Positions 42,465 through 51,824 of a stretch of DNA of 64,000 nt are shown piece after piece (position 1 is the first letter of the stretch; each line of letters opens with the position of its first letter). Both the position numbers and the translations under genes were made by a program. The stretch is from SHAN690 sp041391765 (GTDB lineage: Bacteria > Bacteroidota > Bacteroidia > Flavobacteriales_G > Salibacteraceae). Location: the NCBI GenBank assembly GCA_041391765.1, contig JAWKNJ010000027.1, forward strand, positions 25,810 through 89,809, in the 5' to 3' direction. The notes below the pieces were generated by a model. It made no database searches. It was not told where the DNA came from and worked only from the letters and a program-made list of their open reading frames with translations.

Positions 42465-43835
42465 TTAGGAATTAATTCCTCGCTGTTTTGTCAAAAACAG
42501 ATTAATTCCAAAGTGAAAATTGATACTCCGGAGTTGTTTAGGAATAATGATGGAGTCCTCGCTTTTGGAATCAAAGAGCGAAAGAGGGACACGGGCTTTG
42601 GGAAGTATCCAAGACAACATGTTGTCGCTCATCACAAAAAATTGCAAAAACCGCCAGCGACAGTCGATACTCAGTCCAAAATTGAAGGGTGTTCTGTTTC
42701 GATAAGTGTAATGAATACCTGCGTTCAAGGAATGAGCTCTCCAGTCAAATTCACGAATCAGTGATGAAGACATTGATAGCTGCGTTCCTCGATTCAAAAA
42801 CTGAAGCTGCTGAAATACTCCAACTTTTAGGTTAGGCTTTAACAAATAATTGATACCAGCTTGAAAACGCGGAACAGTGTAAGAAGTAAACTTCCCTTGT
42901 GTTTCTGTAAAGCTCAATAGATGCATAACCGAGTCTTCATAGTCCTCCAAATTCAAGGAATCACCAAGAACAAATGAACTCAGATCCAAACCATCGAATT
43001 GAAATCTATTTTGACTTCTTAAAGTTTTAACACTTCTCCTCCATCGCAAGAATCCAAGATTTGTAACGGAACTACTCAATCGCCATTTTTCACCAATTGA
43101 TCTGGATGCTCCAATATCCAATGAAAATCCGGGGTTCTTGAACCAGCTAGTGGGAAATACTCCAATTCTTGCTAATTGGTTCGTGTTGGATTGATGGATT
43201 TCAATATCGGTGTTGATACTCAAGTTATATGTCTCCATCTCTGTAAAAACATTCAGCTTATTTCCCTGAACCGAAATGCAGCTAACCCCCTCAAGATATT
43301 TAAACGAAGCTCCTAAGTTCCATTTTCCGACATTTCTGGCTATAGTTAGCGCTGATTCATAGTACCTTAGCAACTCAGCATCTGGAGCCAAATTCACTTC
43401 TTTTCCTATAAACTTAGAATTACCATACCATAAGAACTCAGCCATTTCACGAGTATATCTCACATTGATTGAAAGCACTTCAGCCTGATGGAAAGCAATT
43501 TGCCAATTTCCCCATCTGCGCATGATCATGAAAAATGGAATGGAGACCTGTGCATTCAGGTAATTATTTGGCCTTAATTGAGAAATCATCTTTTCATATG
43601 TCAACGAAGCCGAGTCTCCATCAGAGGCCACGATGTCATCATAACTGAACCCTGAATTGCCGACATAAAAAGAAGCAGACGGAAGCGCAATGATGCAAGC
43701 CGTATCGTTCAGCATTGACTGCGGGTAAATGCGATTTGACTGAGGTAGCTCATCGTGCATTCTTAGCGCAAGTGAATGTTGAGCGTTGAGAATACAAGAA
43801 AAACCAACCAAGACGATAATCAAAGCATTCCTCAC
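42465..43835 (-). CDS. DUF5723 family outer-membrane protein
   Basis: 456 residues with a signal peptide (MRNALIIVLVGFSCILNA, cleaved before QHS). The mature part is alternating strands with Gly/aromatic pairs (SFYVGNSGFSYDD, LNAGIHYTYRNR, INFHFGINLFLT at the end), typical of the DUF5723 outer-membrane barrels of Bacteroidota. No function is known. It overlaps the upstream lipoprotein gene by four bases. Confidence 0.82.
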   Translation of the reverse strand: MRNALIIVLVGFSCILNAQHSLALRMHDELPQSNRIYPQSMLNDTACIIALPSASFYVGNSGFSYDDIVASDGDSASLTYEKMISQLRPNNYLNAQVSIPFFMIMRRWGNWQIAFHQAEVLSINVRYTREMAEFLWYGNSKFIGKEVNLAPDAELLRYYESALTIARNVGKWNLGASFKYLEGVSCISVQGNKLNVFTEMETYNLSINTDIEIHQSNTNQLARIGVFPTSWFKNPGFSLDIGASRSIGEKWRLSSSVTNLGFLRWRRSVKTLRSQNRFQFDGLDLSSFVLGDSLNLEDYEDSVMHLLSFTETQGKFTSYTVPRFQAGINYLLKPNLKVGVFQQLQFLNRGTQLSMSSSLIREFDWRAHSLNAGIHYTYRNRTPFNFGLSIDCRWRFLQFFVMSDNMLSWILPKARVPLSLFDSKSEDSIIIPKQLRSINFHFGINLFLTKQRGINS

Positions 43836-45340
43836 TGGATCTTGTACTTTAAACGCAGTGCTAAATCCACACTCAAATAATTGGATCCTTGAAAGCTTAC
43901 CGTTTTCTGTCCTGCATCGCTGGTTTCGAGCTGAGCCATCACTAGCATGAATTGCGTTTTCCTCAGCGCCTGAAGCTGTTGATCAGTAGTTCCGATGGAA
44001 GTTTTCGTCTCATTTGGAGAAATCACGAACCCATATCCATCAATGTTGGCAGCCGTTAAAAAATTCCGATCCGTCAACACAGAATCAATGATATTGTATT
44101 TGCTATCCAGTAAATAAACCTGAATCAAAGCTCCGAGGGGTAAGGCGTTTTCTGTGGTTACCTCCATTAAAGCTCGCTCAACCTTTAGAAGCTCACTACT
44201 TAGATTTGTGGATACACTGATGGTATCAATCGCAAAAACATTGTCAATTCTGCAAGTGAAAGGAAGCTCGAGCTGAGTTGTCACCTTAAGTTGACTTGTA
44301 TCAGTGATGGTTCCAGGCAGTTGGTTCAACTGACTATGGCGGGTTACTAAATTGAACCCATAATGCAACTCAGAGGGTGAAATCTGAATGACGTTGCGAA
44401 TATTACTGTTGTTTCTATCAAGCCTGAAAATTGAATTTACATAGCCCTCGATATCATCTCCGGATGGATATTGGATCGTAAAGGAGTCACCAAGCGCACT
44501 TTTATAGTCAATTGGGACAATAGTTGCCCCCTGACCATCCTTACTGGCATCAAAAGTTGAAACCGAAGCAGTGAAGGGTATACCTATGGAATTTGAAAAA
44601 GAAATATTGATTCTGGGGTCATCCAAATAAATGGTTCCCTTTTTCCAGTTATCAAATACATCTAGAGAAATTGTGTCGGTTTCAAAGTCAAGTATCAAGT
44701 TATCAAACCAGCCCTTGGCCTGTTTTATCACCATGTTCTTAAACCTCAGAAAGAGGCTGTAATTATGAGTGATGTCAGCTCCCTGCTCATTGAAGACAAA
44801 AAACTCAGCGCTAATGCGATTACCTGATCCAAAAAACAACTCTGCTCCGGTCAGATCAAACAATTCATCCAACTGCGTGACATTGGTCTGCGTTATTTCA
44901 AATGGAACACCATTCAAATGCAACGATGAAATTCGAATCTCAACTTTGGCTATTTCAGCACGACTTGGCCCTTCTAACAACAGCTGAAGTTGCCCTTTTC
45001 CAAACTTAAGATACTCAATGATGCTGCTCTCGTTAAACGGTAATTCATATTCCCTGACGCCTGGAATCAAAGCCAGAACTTTGTCAGCCAGCACAAGCAA
45101 TTCCGCGCCTGACTTTGAATACAGCAAGGCATCATAGCTGAGTGTGATCCTATCTTGTTCATCCAAGGTGATTAATTCGGATTTGTTTTTGCTCAATAAA
45201 TCCGATGCTGAAACCTTCGCATGCGCTACAGGTATAGCTATTTCAGGACTCCAAACCGTTTTCTTCAAGCGATACAGCTCATCATCTACACGACATCCAG
45301 AAACAATAAGTATCATGGCAAACACCAACACACATTTCAT
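43832..45340 (-). CDS. Large lipoprotein of unknown function
   Basis: 502 residues from ATG 45340 (MKCVLVFAMILIVSGC, Cys16); an ATG at 45364 is also possible but a candidate -7 box (TAAAATTG, 45373-45366) would then lie one base from it. The mature part begins with WSPEIAIPVAHAKVSASDLL, typical of Bacteroidota lipoproteins, followed by several beta-sandwich-like segments. No domain is recognised. Overlap with the DUF5723 gene suggests the two act together in the outer membrane. Confidence 0.75.
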   Translation of the reverse strand: MKCVLVFAMILIVSGCRVDDELYRLKKTVWSPEIAIPVAHAKVSASDLLSKNKSELITLDEQDRITLSYDALLYSKSGAELLVLADKVLALIPGVREYELPFNESSIIEYLKFGKGQLQLLLEGPSRAEIAKVEIRISSLHLNGVPFEITQTNVTQLDELFDLTGAELFFGSGNRISAEFFVFNEQGADITHNYSLFLRFKNMVIKQAKGWFDNLILDFETDTISLDVFDNWKKGTIYLDDPRINISFSNSIGIPFTASVSTFDASKDGQGATIVPIDYKSALGDSFTIQYPSGDDIEGYVNSIFRLDRNNSNIRNVIQISPSELHYGFNLVTRHSQLNQLPGTITDTSQLKVTTQLELPFTCRIDNVFAIDTISVSTNLSSELLKVERALMEVTTENALPLGALIQVYLLDSKYNIIDSVLTDRNFLTAANIDGYGFVISPNETKTSIGTTDQQLQALRKTQFMLVMAQLETSDAGQKTVSFQGSNYLSVDLALRLKYKIQ

Positions 45341-45447
45341 CTGGCTATTTTCAATTTGCATCATACAATTTTAAGCAACCCACTCCGACTCAACGCTCGC
45401 TGAACATTAAGATTCACAACTACTCAGTCAATCTTTAAAAGTTCGCC

Positions 45448-45477
45448 CTTGCCAATCCCAATGCTTGACTATTTTTG
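45448..45477 (+). promoter_or_regulatory. Promoter of the ABC transporter gene (CTTG-N18-TATTTTTG)
   Basis: CTTG (45448-45451), 18 bases, then TATTTTTG (45470-45477), an exact TAnnTTTG. The ATG follows 34 bases after the box. Confidence 0.65.
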
Positions 45478-45511
45478 GCTGCGAACCCAAGCTATTAAAC
45501 ACACCATTTAA

Positions 45512-48500
45512 ATGAGTGAGAAGCTGCTCAAAGCGCTGATGCAATTGTTTGCTATCATCGCTGACGTTGACGACCTGAATAATAAAAGCCGAAGCGTTGT
45601 AGAAGCGTTTCTTAAGCAACGTTTATCTCAAGATCAGGTTGAAGTTTACTTGGGTCACTATGACGAGTATTTAGAAACTCATCACAAAGTTTCTGAAAAG
45701 AAGGAAGGAAAGCGAAAGAAAACCGCGCTGAACTCAGTAAAAGTTCTGAAAATCTGTACGCAGATTAATGGTGAATTAGAGCAGCGTCAGAAGGTATTCG
45801 TACTTCTCCGCTTGGTTGAGTATATCAATGTTGACAAAACTCCATCAGATCAAGAGCACGAATTCGTGGACACCGTTTCTGAGGTCTTTAATATTCCGCA
45901 TGAGGAATTGAAAGACATCAAGGAATTTATCACCTGCTCAAAGGATTCTGTCGAAGATTCTGCAAAGATTCTGATCATCAACCGTGACAAAGAACTCACT
46001 GGAAGAACCTTTAACAAACACATCGAGCACGATTCATTAGGCGGATCACTTTGTGTGTTGAGTATCGAGAGCGTAAGCATGTACGTGTTGAAGTTCTTTG
46101 GTCACGAGGAATTATTACTAAACGGTCAAATCATTGACCCGGAGCGAACTTACATGCTCACGCAAGGGTCGTCCATCAGAAGTTCTAGGGTTAGCCCGAT
46201 TTATTATAGCGACATTATCAGCCGCTTCCTCAGCGACAGGACCGAGCACAAAATTGTTTTTGCTGCCAATGAAATCACGTATCGTTTCAAAGGTGGAAAG
46301 ATAGGTTTGCATCCGCTGCGATTCTCAGAGGAATCAGGACGACTTATCGGGATTATGGGTGCTTCGGGCTCAGGAAAATCTACCCTCCTAAATATTCTAA
46401 ACGGTAACTACACGCCATTTTCCGGCTCCGTCACCATCAATGGAGTAGACATACACCATGATAAAAAGGGAGTGAACGGAATGATCGGTTACATCAGTCA
46501 GGATGACCTCCTGATTGAAGAACTGACTGTGTATCAGAACTTATTCCTCAATGCCAAGCTGTGTTTTGATGGGTTGAGTGATCAAGAAATCGGCAAGCGA
46601 GTAGATAATACTTTGATATCGTTAGGCCTGTACGAAATCAAGGACATCCAAGTCGGTAGTCCGATGAATAAAAAGATCAGCGGTGGTCAGCGTAAGCGAT
46701 TGAATTGCGGTCTGGAATTGATTCGCGAACCATCTGTGTTGTTCGTGGATGAACCCACATCCGGGCTTTCGTCTCGCGACTCTGAAAACATCATGGACTT
46801 GCTCAAGGAATTGGCTTTGAAAGGCAAGTTGATCTTCGTGGTTATTCACCAGCCATCATCCGACATCTTCAAGATGTTTGACAAGCTGATGATTATGGAC
46901 ACGGGGGGGTATCCGATCTACCTCGGAAACCCACTGGATGCCATTGTTTACTTCAAAACGGAAGTGCAAGCGATCAACCAAAGTGAAAGCGAGTGCACGA
47001 AGTGTGGTAACGTTAATCCGGAACAAATCTTCAACATCATTGAAGCAAAGGTTGTGGACGAATACGGAAACCTTACCGAGAACCGGAAGACTTCACCGAA
47101 AGAGTGGAATGAAATCTATTTAAAGAAATTCAGCCAGGAGGTAAGCGCTGAAAAGCCTCCGATGCCTGAGGTTGAGTTTAAGACACCTAACTTCTTTAAT
47201 CAGTTGAAGGTGTTTGTGACCCGTGATATTCTTTCTAAAATCACAAACACTCAATACCTAGCCATCAACCTATTGGAAGCTCCACTGCTTGGTTTTATCC
47301 TAAGCTACTTCCTGCGATACGTGATGATCGGTGAAGAACACACAGGTGACTACGTGTTCTATGCCAACGAAAACATCATCGTTTATATGTTCATGTCTGT
47401 GATTGTGGCACTTTTCCTTGGTTTGACGGTGAGCGCGGAGGAAATATTCAAAGATCAGAAAATTCGAAAGCGTGAATCGTTCCTCAACTTGAGCAACGGA
47501 AGCTATTTGCTTTCGAAAGTGATGATCATGTTCCTGATAAGCGCCATCCAGATGTTCACCTTCATTTTGATTGGTAATATGATCCTTGGTATCCATGGAA
47601 TGCTTTGGGATTATTGGTTGATCCTCTTCTCTACCGCATGCTTTGCTAATATGCTTGGATTGAATATCTCAGCCAGTTTCAACTCAGCGGTTACCATTTA
47701 CATCTTGATTCCATTTTTGATCATTCCTCAGATTCTATTCAGCGGAGTACTGGTGAAGTTTGAACGACTGAACCCAACCATTACATCACAAAGTGTAGTC
47801 CCTCCAATCGGTCAAGTCATGGCATCTCGATGGTCATTTGAAGCACTTGCCGTTAACCAGTTCATGGAAAACGAATATGAAAAGTTGTTCTATGACTATG
47901 ATCAACAAATGAGTGAGGCCAACTTCAAAAAGAACTTCTGGATTCCGGCTTTAAAAGCCAAAGTTGGAAAGCTTTCAAATTGGTTGAAGGACAATAGCGC
48001 ATACACTGACGAGGAAATAGAAAGCGATTTTGAAACCATCATCAACGAAGTTTCAAAACAGAACAGCAACGACATAGGAATCACCTTCGATGATCTTGAT
48101 CGCTTCAGCATCGAGTCGTTTGACCAAGAAACCTTGGATGAATTCAATCTTTACTTGGGAACGCTGAACAAACTCTACATCAAGCAGTACAACTTTAACA
48201 GCGATGAGAAGGATGCAATCATTCGCGATCTGCAAGAAGACGAGGAGGCCAAAGAGGCATTCAACCAGCTTCGCAACGATTATGAAAATGAGAGCTTGAG
48301 CGACATGGTTACCAACAAGACTGAATTCAACCAGATCACGGAATATGATGGCGAGCTGATTCAACGCGCTGATCCTGTGTTCCACATCCCAGATGGAATA
48401 GGTTCACATTTCTATGCACCGAAGAAGCACCTGCTTGGCTTGGGCTTGATGTCTACCAAGATGGTGAATATTATCATGCTTTGGTTCATGTCTGCGGTGA

Positions 48501-48580
48501 TGGCTATCACGCTGTATTTTGACCTTCTGAAGAAATTCCTCGGGATTTTTGAAGGGCTTAGTTTTTCGAAGAAGAAATAA
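45512..48580 (+). CDS. ABCG-like half transporter with N-terminal TerB/FHA-like region and long loop
   Basis: 1022 residues. 1-140: helical segment resembling TerB. About 150-235: beta-rich segment ending LLLNGQIIDPERTYMLTQGS, FHA-like. 245-480: ATPase with Walker A GASGSGKST (residue about 285), signature ISGGQRKR (about 390) and Walker B VLFVDEPTSGLSS, order ATPase-membrane as in the White/ABCG class. 585-790: five or six membrane helices. 790-965: a long acidic stretch between helices, then a final helix pair. Half transporters of this type move lipids or drugs as dimers; the substrate is unknown. Confidence 0.87.
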   Translation: MSEKLLKALMQLFAIIADVDDLNNKSRSVVEAFLKQRLSQDQVEVYLGHYDEYLETHHKVSEKKEGKRKKTALNSVKVLKICTQINGELEQRQKVFVLLRLVEYINVDKTPSDQEHEFVDTVSEVFNIPHEELKDIKEFITCSKDSVEDSAKILIINRDKELTGRTFNKHIEHDSLGGSLCVLSIESVSMYVLKFFGHEELLLNGQIIDPERTYMLTQGSSIRSSRVSPIYYSDIISRFLSDRTEHKIVFAANEITYRFKGGKIGLHPLRFSEESGRLIGIMGASGSGKSTLLNILNGNYTPFSGSVTINGVDIHHDKKGVNGMIGYISQDDLLIEELTVYQNLFLNAKLCFDGLSDQEIGKRVDNTLISLGLYEIKDIQVGSPMNKKISGGQRKRLNCGLELIREPSVLFVDEPTSGLSSRDSENIMDLLKELALKGKLIFVVIHQPSSDIFKMFDKLMIMDTGGYPIYLGNPLDAIVYFKTEVQAINQSESECTKCGNVNPEQIFNIIEAKVVDEYGNLTENRKTSPKEWNEIYLKKFSQEVSAEKPPMPEVEFKTPNFFNQLKVFVTRDILSKITNTQYLAINLLEAPLLGFILSYFLRYVMIGEEHTGDYVFYANENIIVYMFMSVIVALFLGLTVSAEEIFKDQKIRKRESFLNLSNGSYLLSKVMIMFLISAIQMFTFILIGNMILGIHGMLWDYWLILFSTACFANMLGLNISASFNSAVTIYILIPFLIIPQILFSGVLVKFERLNPTITSQSVVPPIGQVMASRWSFEALAVNQFMENEYEKLFYDYDQQMSEANFKKNFWIPALKAKVGKLSNWLKDNSAYTDEEIESDFETIINEVSKQNSNDIGITFDDLDRFSIESFDQETLDEFNLYLGTLNKLYIKQYNFNSDEKDAIIRDLQEDEEAKEAFNQLRNDYENESLSDMVTNKTEFNQITEYDGELIQRADPVFHIPDGIGSHFYAPKKHLLGLGLMSTKMVNIIMLWFMSAVMAITLYFDLLKKFLGIFEGLSFSKKK

Positions 48581-48584
48581 GCAT

Positions 48585-48902
48585 TTAAATCAACAAATTT
48601 GTGACAACATCCAGCTCGTGCTGGGTGTTAACCTCATAGCAACAGTCACGCATCGTTTGTCGGATTGATTGAGATTGGTGCGGTAGATTTACTCCAGAGT
48701 TTTCCCAAGCAGCGCGATTCGGCCATTGAGCATATGCGATGAACTCACCCCTTTGATTCTTATGTAATCGGGAACCTAGCCCGCCCTCATACTGAGCGAT
48801 AAGCTCTGTCAATGATTTCCAAGCCTGAATGAACGTTTCTTCCATCCCGTTTTTCACCTTAAATTGGTAAACTACCGCGAAGGATATGGAATTGTCACTC
48901 AC
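48585..48902 (-). CDS. ABM-domain (dimeric alpha-beta barrel) protein
   Basis: 105 residues starting at a GTG (48902), overlapping the RNA methyltransferase end by eight bases. The pattern VVYQFKVKNGMEETFIQAWK, EGGLGSRLHKNQRGEFIAYA and WPNRAAWENS is that of the antibiotic biosynthesis monooxygenase fold. Members include quinol monooxygenases and heme-degrading enzymes but many have no known reaction. No secondary-metabolite genes surround it. Confidence 0.78.
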   Translation of the reverse strand: MSDNSISFAVVYQFKVKNGMEETFIQAWKSLTELIAQYEGGLGSRLHKNQRGEFIAYAQWPNRAAWENSGVNLPHQSQSIRQTMRDCCYEVNTQHELDVVTNLLI

Positions 48903-49680
48903 TCGATTTGTTCCTTAAACCAAACAAAATAACAGCCGCGCTCACAGACAAATTCAAGGAATCTACTGTCCCCAGCATGGGAATTATGATCTGCTTATCG
49001 GATTTATTCATCCAAAATTCACTCAGACCTTTGGACTCAGCTCCGAAAATCAGGGCCTTTGGCCCATCGTCCTTTACGTCCGAATAGTCAACAGCTGCAT
49101 CGCTAAGAGCCGCAGCATAAACAGGAAGATTTCTTGATTTCAAATACCCCAAAGCTTCATCGTTGGAACAAAAAACCACATTCACAGTAAAGGCTGCTCC
49201 GCGACTATTTCTGATTACGTTGGGATTAAATAGGTCGATGTCACTTTCGCATACGATCACATCTTTCACCCCGGCAGCATCGCATGTTCGAAGTATTGCT
49301 CCCAAGTTTCCGGGTTTCTCTAATGATTCTAACACAACCACATCTCCGGAATTTGACAAGGCCTCAATTCCGCATTCCCAAGATTTAAACTGAATGATAA
49401 AGTTACCGGGTACCTGTTGATACACTAAATCGTCAAAAAGCGCCTTGCTCAATTGAAGCACTTCCACCTTATCTCCAACCAAGCTAATCAGCTCATTATA
49501 TGAAATGTATGCCTCGCAAAAAATAGCGAGCACTGGGACTATTCCAGTTCGGATGGCTACGTCCAACTCCGGCCTGCCTTCGGCAATAAACAGGCCTTCT
49601 TTCTTGCGATTCCGAGATTTCGCCAGAGACTTCAATTGCTTGTATCGCGGATTTGAAAAGCTGGTAATCTCCAACATCAT
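48895..49680 (-). CDS. SpoU/TrmH-family RNA 2'-O-methyltransferase
   Basis: 261 residues. N-terminal substrate-binding part with NPRYKQLKSLAKSRNRKKEG, then the SPOUT knot: VVVLESLEKPGNLGAILRTC (motif 1), LIFGAESKGLSEFW (motif 2) and IIPMLGTVDSLNLSVSAAV (motif 3) that binds S-adenosylmethionine. Could be RlmB- or TrmH-like; the target RNA cannot be told. It overlaps the M48 protease gene by four bases. Confidence 0.92.
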   Translation of the reverse strand: MMLEITSFSNPRYKQLKSLAKSRNRKKEGLFIAEGRPELDVAIRTGIVPVLAIFCEAYISYNELISLVGDKVEVLQLSKALFDDLVYQQVPGNFIIQFKSWECGIEALSNSGDVVVLESLEKPGNLGAILRTCDAAGVKDVIVCESDIDLFNPNVIRNSRGAAFTVNVVFCSNDEALGYLKSRNLPVYAAALSDAAVDYSDVKDDGPKALIFGAESKGLSEFWMNKSDKQIIIPMLGTVDSLNLSVSAAVILFGLRNKSSE

Positions 49681-50495
49681 TTTAATTCTTCTTGAACAGC
49701 TTCCCAGTCTACATTGATGGGCTGACTTACAAAGCTATCGGGAACTTCAAATTCCAAGCTGGATTTAATTCTGGCATTGTTATGTGGGTGACTCATCAGC
49801 CACTCCAGGTGCTCATCATAACCCATGTTTTCGCGGTTCAGTTTTCTAAAAAATGCCGCCAGAGATCTTGGGTCAATTTGCGCCTTCAACATTAAATTCA
49901 TTCCATATTCATCCGCCTCAGATTCCTGACTTCGGCTGAATACACCCGAAATCAGCGTTCTACTGATTTCGTGGATAAGCGTGGCGTCACCACCTGTAAT
50001 CACTGTCACTAAAAAGGTTAAACCCAGTTCAGTGACTAGCTTTTGAACAACGTGGCGCTTTTCTACGTGTGCGATTTCATGGGCCAATACCGCGGCTACT
50101 TCTTCCGGAGTTTCCGCAAAATCAAGTAATCCTCTAAAAACAATAATGTTTCCACCAGGCAGAGTAACTGCGTTGACCAACGGATCGTCCACCAGCTTAA
50201 AGCGATACTCGTATTCGGTGGTTCCAATCTTATTCAGCAGCCTAGATTCGATCTCCCACATCACCGAATCCACAAAAGGATTTTCGATTTCCTCGGCATC
50301 ATCAAGGATGTTGTCCAAAATGAATTCACCGAGTTTCTCTTCCTGCTCAATGCTCATATCAAACACATCTGAATCGAAGGAAAAGGCAGATTTCCAATCA
50401 GCAGGAAAAAAATTGGGCAAGTAAACAAACACTGCCCAAAGCAGAATGAAGCCCACCAAAAGTTTGGCTAGGTCAAACCAAATGCGCGATTTCAT
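49677..50495 (-). CDS. M48 family metalloprotease
   Basis: 272 residues with one N-terminal membrane helix (FILLWAVFVYLPNFFP). Active site HEIAHVEKRH with HExxH near 140; the third ligand Glu in SRSQESEADEYGMNLM. GGNIIVFRGLLDFAETPEEV precedes it, as in HtpX/BepA-like M48 enzymes. Last 30 residues, SHPHNNARIKSSLE, match the family end. Probably acts at the envelope on misfolded proteins (inferred). Confidence 0.92.
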   Translation of the reverse strand: MKSRIWFDLAKLLVGFILLWAVFVYLPNFFPADWKSAFSFDSDVFDMSIEQEEKLGEFILDNILDDAEEIENPFVDSVMWEIESRLLNKIGTTEYEYRFKLVDDPLVNAVTLPGGNIIVFRGLLDFAETPEEVAAVLAHEIAHVEKRHVVQKLVTELGLTFLVTVITGGDATLIHEISRTLISGVFSRSQESEADEYGMNLMLKAQIDPRSLAAFFRKLNRENMGYDEHLEWLMSHPHNNARIKSSLEFEVPDSFVSQPINVDWEAVQEELK

Positions 50496-50499
50496 TTGA

Positions 50500-51018
50500 C
50501 TAAAATGGCGGTTTATTTTGAAGCGTTTTCAAGTCGTCTTCCCCAGCATATCGAAATGACCTGTTCACGGAAAACACCATGTCATAGCTAAGCTTGCCAA
50601 AAAACAGAAAGTAGTACATGCGACCCTTTCTCGCTCGCACTGCCGCTATCAGACTGAACACGAAGTATAGAATATTAGCTACTACCACCATTCCAACATA
50701 GCCCCAAAATAAATCATCGGTCTCTGTATTGTGAAAAAGCCAGACCTGCAATCCCCAATACAACAAACCCCAATTCAAGAATGTGGTTGGCAACTGCGAA
50801 AGCAAACTCTGCAGCGAGTGAAAGTGAATGAACCTGCTCTTCCTGCGATTGACATAGTAGTAAATCACCGCTGCAATCAGATTGATCACCGGCAGCGGCA
50901 GTGCCACCGCAACGGCAGCAAACATCATGAGATATGCCCCCATGGCATCTTCGCGATCCCGTACAGGTATTTCATCAGGCTGAGGAAGTGGGTGGTATAA
51001 GGAAGCTTGATCTGACAT
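50500..51018 (-). CDS. DUF4870-like membrane protein
   Basis: 172 residues with three or four helices (MGAYLMMFAAVAVALPLPVI; INLIAAVIYYYVNRRKSRF; VGMVVVANILYFVFSLIA). The segment YYYVNRRKSRFIHFHSLQSL with its basic H-bearing turn is typical of DUF4870/Tic20-like proteins. Function unknown. It ends four bases before the M48 gene and starts one base after the DUF4389 gene. Confidence 0.78.
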   Translation of the reverse strand: MSDQASLYHPLPQPDEIPVRDREDAMGAYLMMFAAVAVALPLPVINLIAAVIYYYVNRRKSRFIHFHSLQSLLSQLPTTFLNWGLLYWGLQVWLFHNTETDDLFWGYVGMVVVANILYFVFSLIAAVRARKGRMYYFLFFGKLSYDMVFSVNRSFRYAGEDDLKTLQNKPPF

Positions 51019-51019
51019 A

Positions 51020-51625
51020 CTAAGTTGTTGTGACTTGCTGATCTGAGGATCCGCTGAAGGGTGGGTATTCGTGGGTTAGATAAGAAATGTAGCAACTTAC
51101 GCGTTGACTCCAGCGCAAATAACGCACCTGAAACTCAAACATGGACTCGGGGTATTCGGCCGTAAACAATATGGCCCAGAACGCTATGAAATTCACAAAC
51201 AAGACCGCATAGGCGAGCAACATCAAGATAAAACCATGTGGAAGCATTACATATAACCACCCAAAGAAAAACCGAAGCAACACTGAACTGCGAGAAATAC
51301 TTTCCGGATATGGAATCTCGAATTGAATGGAATCATGATGCGCATTTAAACCAAATTTAGGATAGCCATCTACCAAATTGAATAGGCTTGCGCTAACACG
51401 CAAGTTCCAGCGAATATATTTCACCTGAAATTCAAACCACGACTCAGGATATCGACCGGTAAACAAGATGGACCAAAAGGCTAAGAATTGGAGCACTCCC
51501 GCAGCAATTCCAACGAACATCAGCGCCAGTCCATGCGGAATTGCAATATACAGGAATCCAAAAACGGAACGCAGAAGCAGCTCAGCTCTTGAGTATCGCT
51601 CCTGTCTTTTAATTTCTAATAACAT
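51020..51625 (-). CDS. DUF4389 protein with internal duplication
   Basis: 201 residues made of two homologous halves, each with LLLRSVFGFLYIAIPHG / LLRFFFGWLYVMLPHG, LAFWSILFTGRYPESWFEFQ / IAFWAILFTAEYPESMFEFQ, VKYIRWNLRVSAS / VRYLRWSQRVSCY and a C-terminal YPxF. DUF4389 domains are single in most proteins; here two are fused. Two helices per half give about four in all. Function unknown. It may be coupled to the M48 protease and DUF4870 genes downstream. Confidence 0.85.
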   Translation of the reverse strand: MLLEIKRQERYSRAELLLRSVFGFLYIAIPHGLALMFVGIAAGVLQFLAFWSILFTGRYPESWFEFQVKYIRWNLRVSASLFNLVDGYPKFGLNAHHDSIQFEIPYPESISRSSVLLRFFFGWLYVMLPHGFILMLLAYAVLFVNFIAFWAILFTAEYPESMFEFQVRYLRWSQRVSCYISYLTHEYPPFSGSSDQQVTTT

Positions 51626-51824
51626 GGTATTTAGGTTAATGGTTTCATCAATAGTAGAATATAAAACCTCACCATGCTAAGAGAAATAGTGGAAACTGAC
51701 TCAGTTTTGGCCTAGCGGTTTTGGGATTGGATAAGCGGGTTCATGAAATGCGTAAATCTCATGAATGATTACCTTGGATTAACCTAAATTCGCGGCCTAT
51801 TCAAAAACGAAAACGAAACAATCC

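Noticed and set aside
48585..48902. ABM-domain protein as part of an antibiotic biosynthesis cluster
   Set aside because: No other biosynthetic gene is near; the fold is shared by many housekeeping enzymes.
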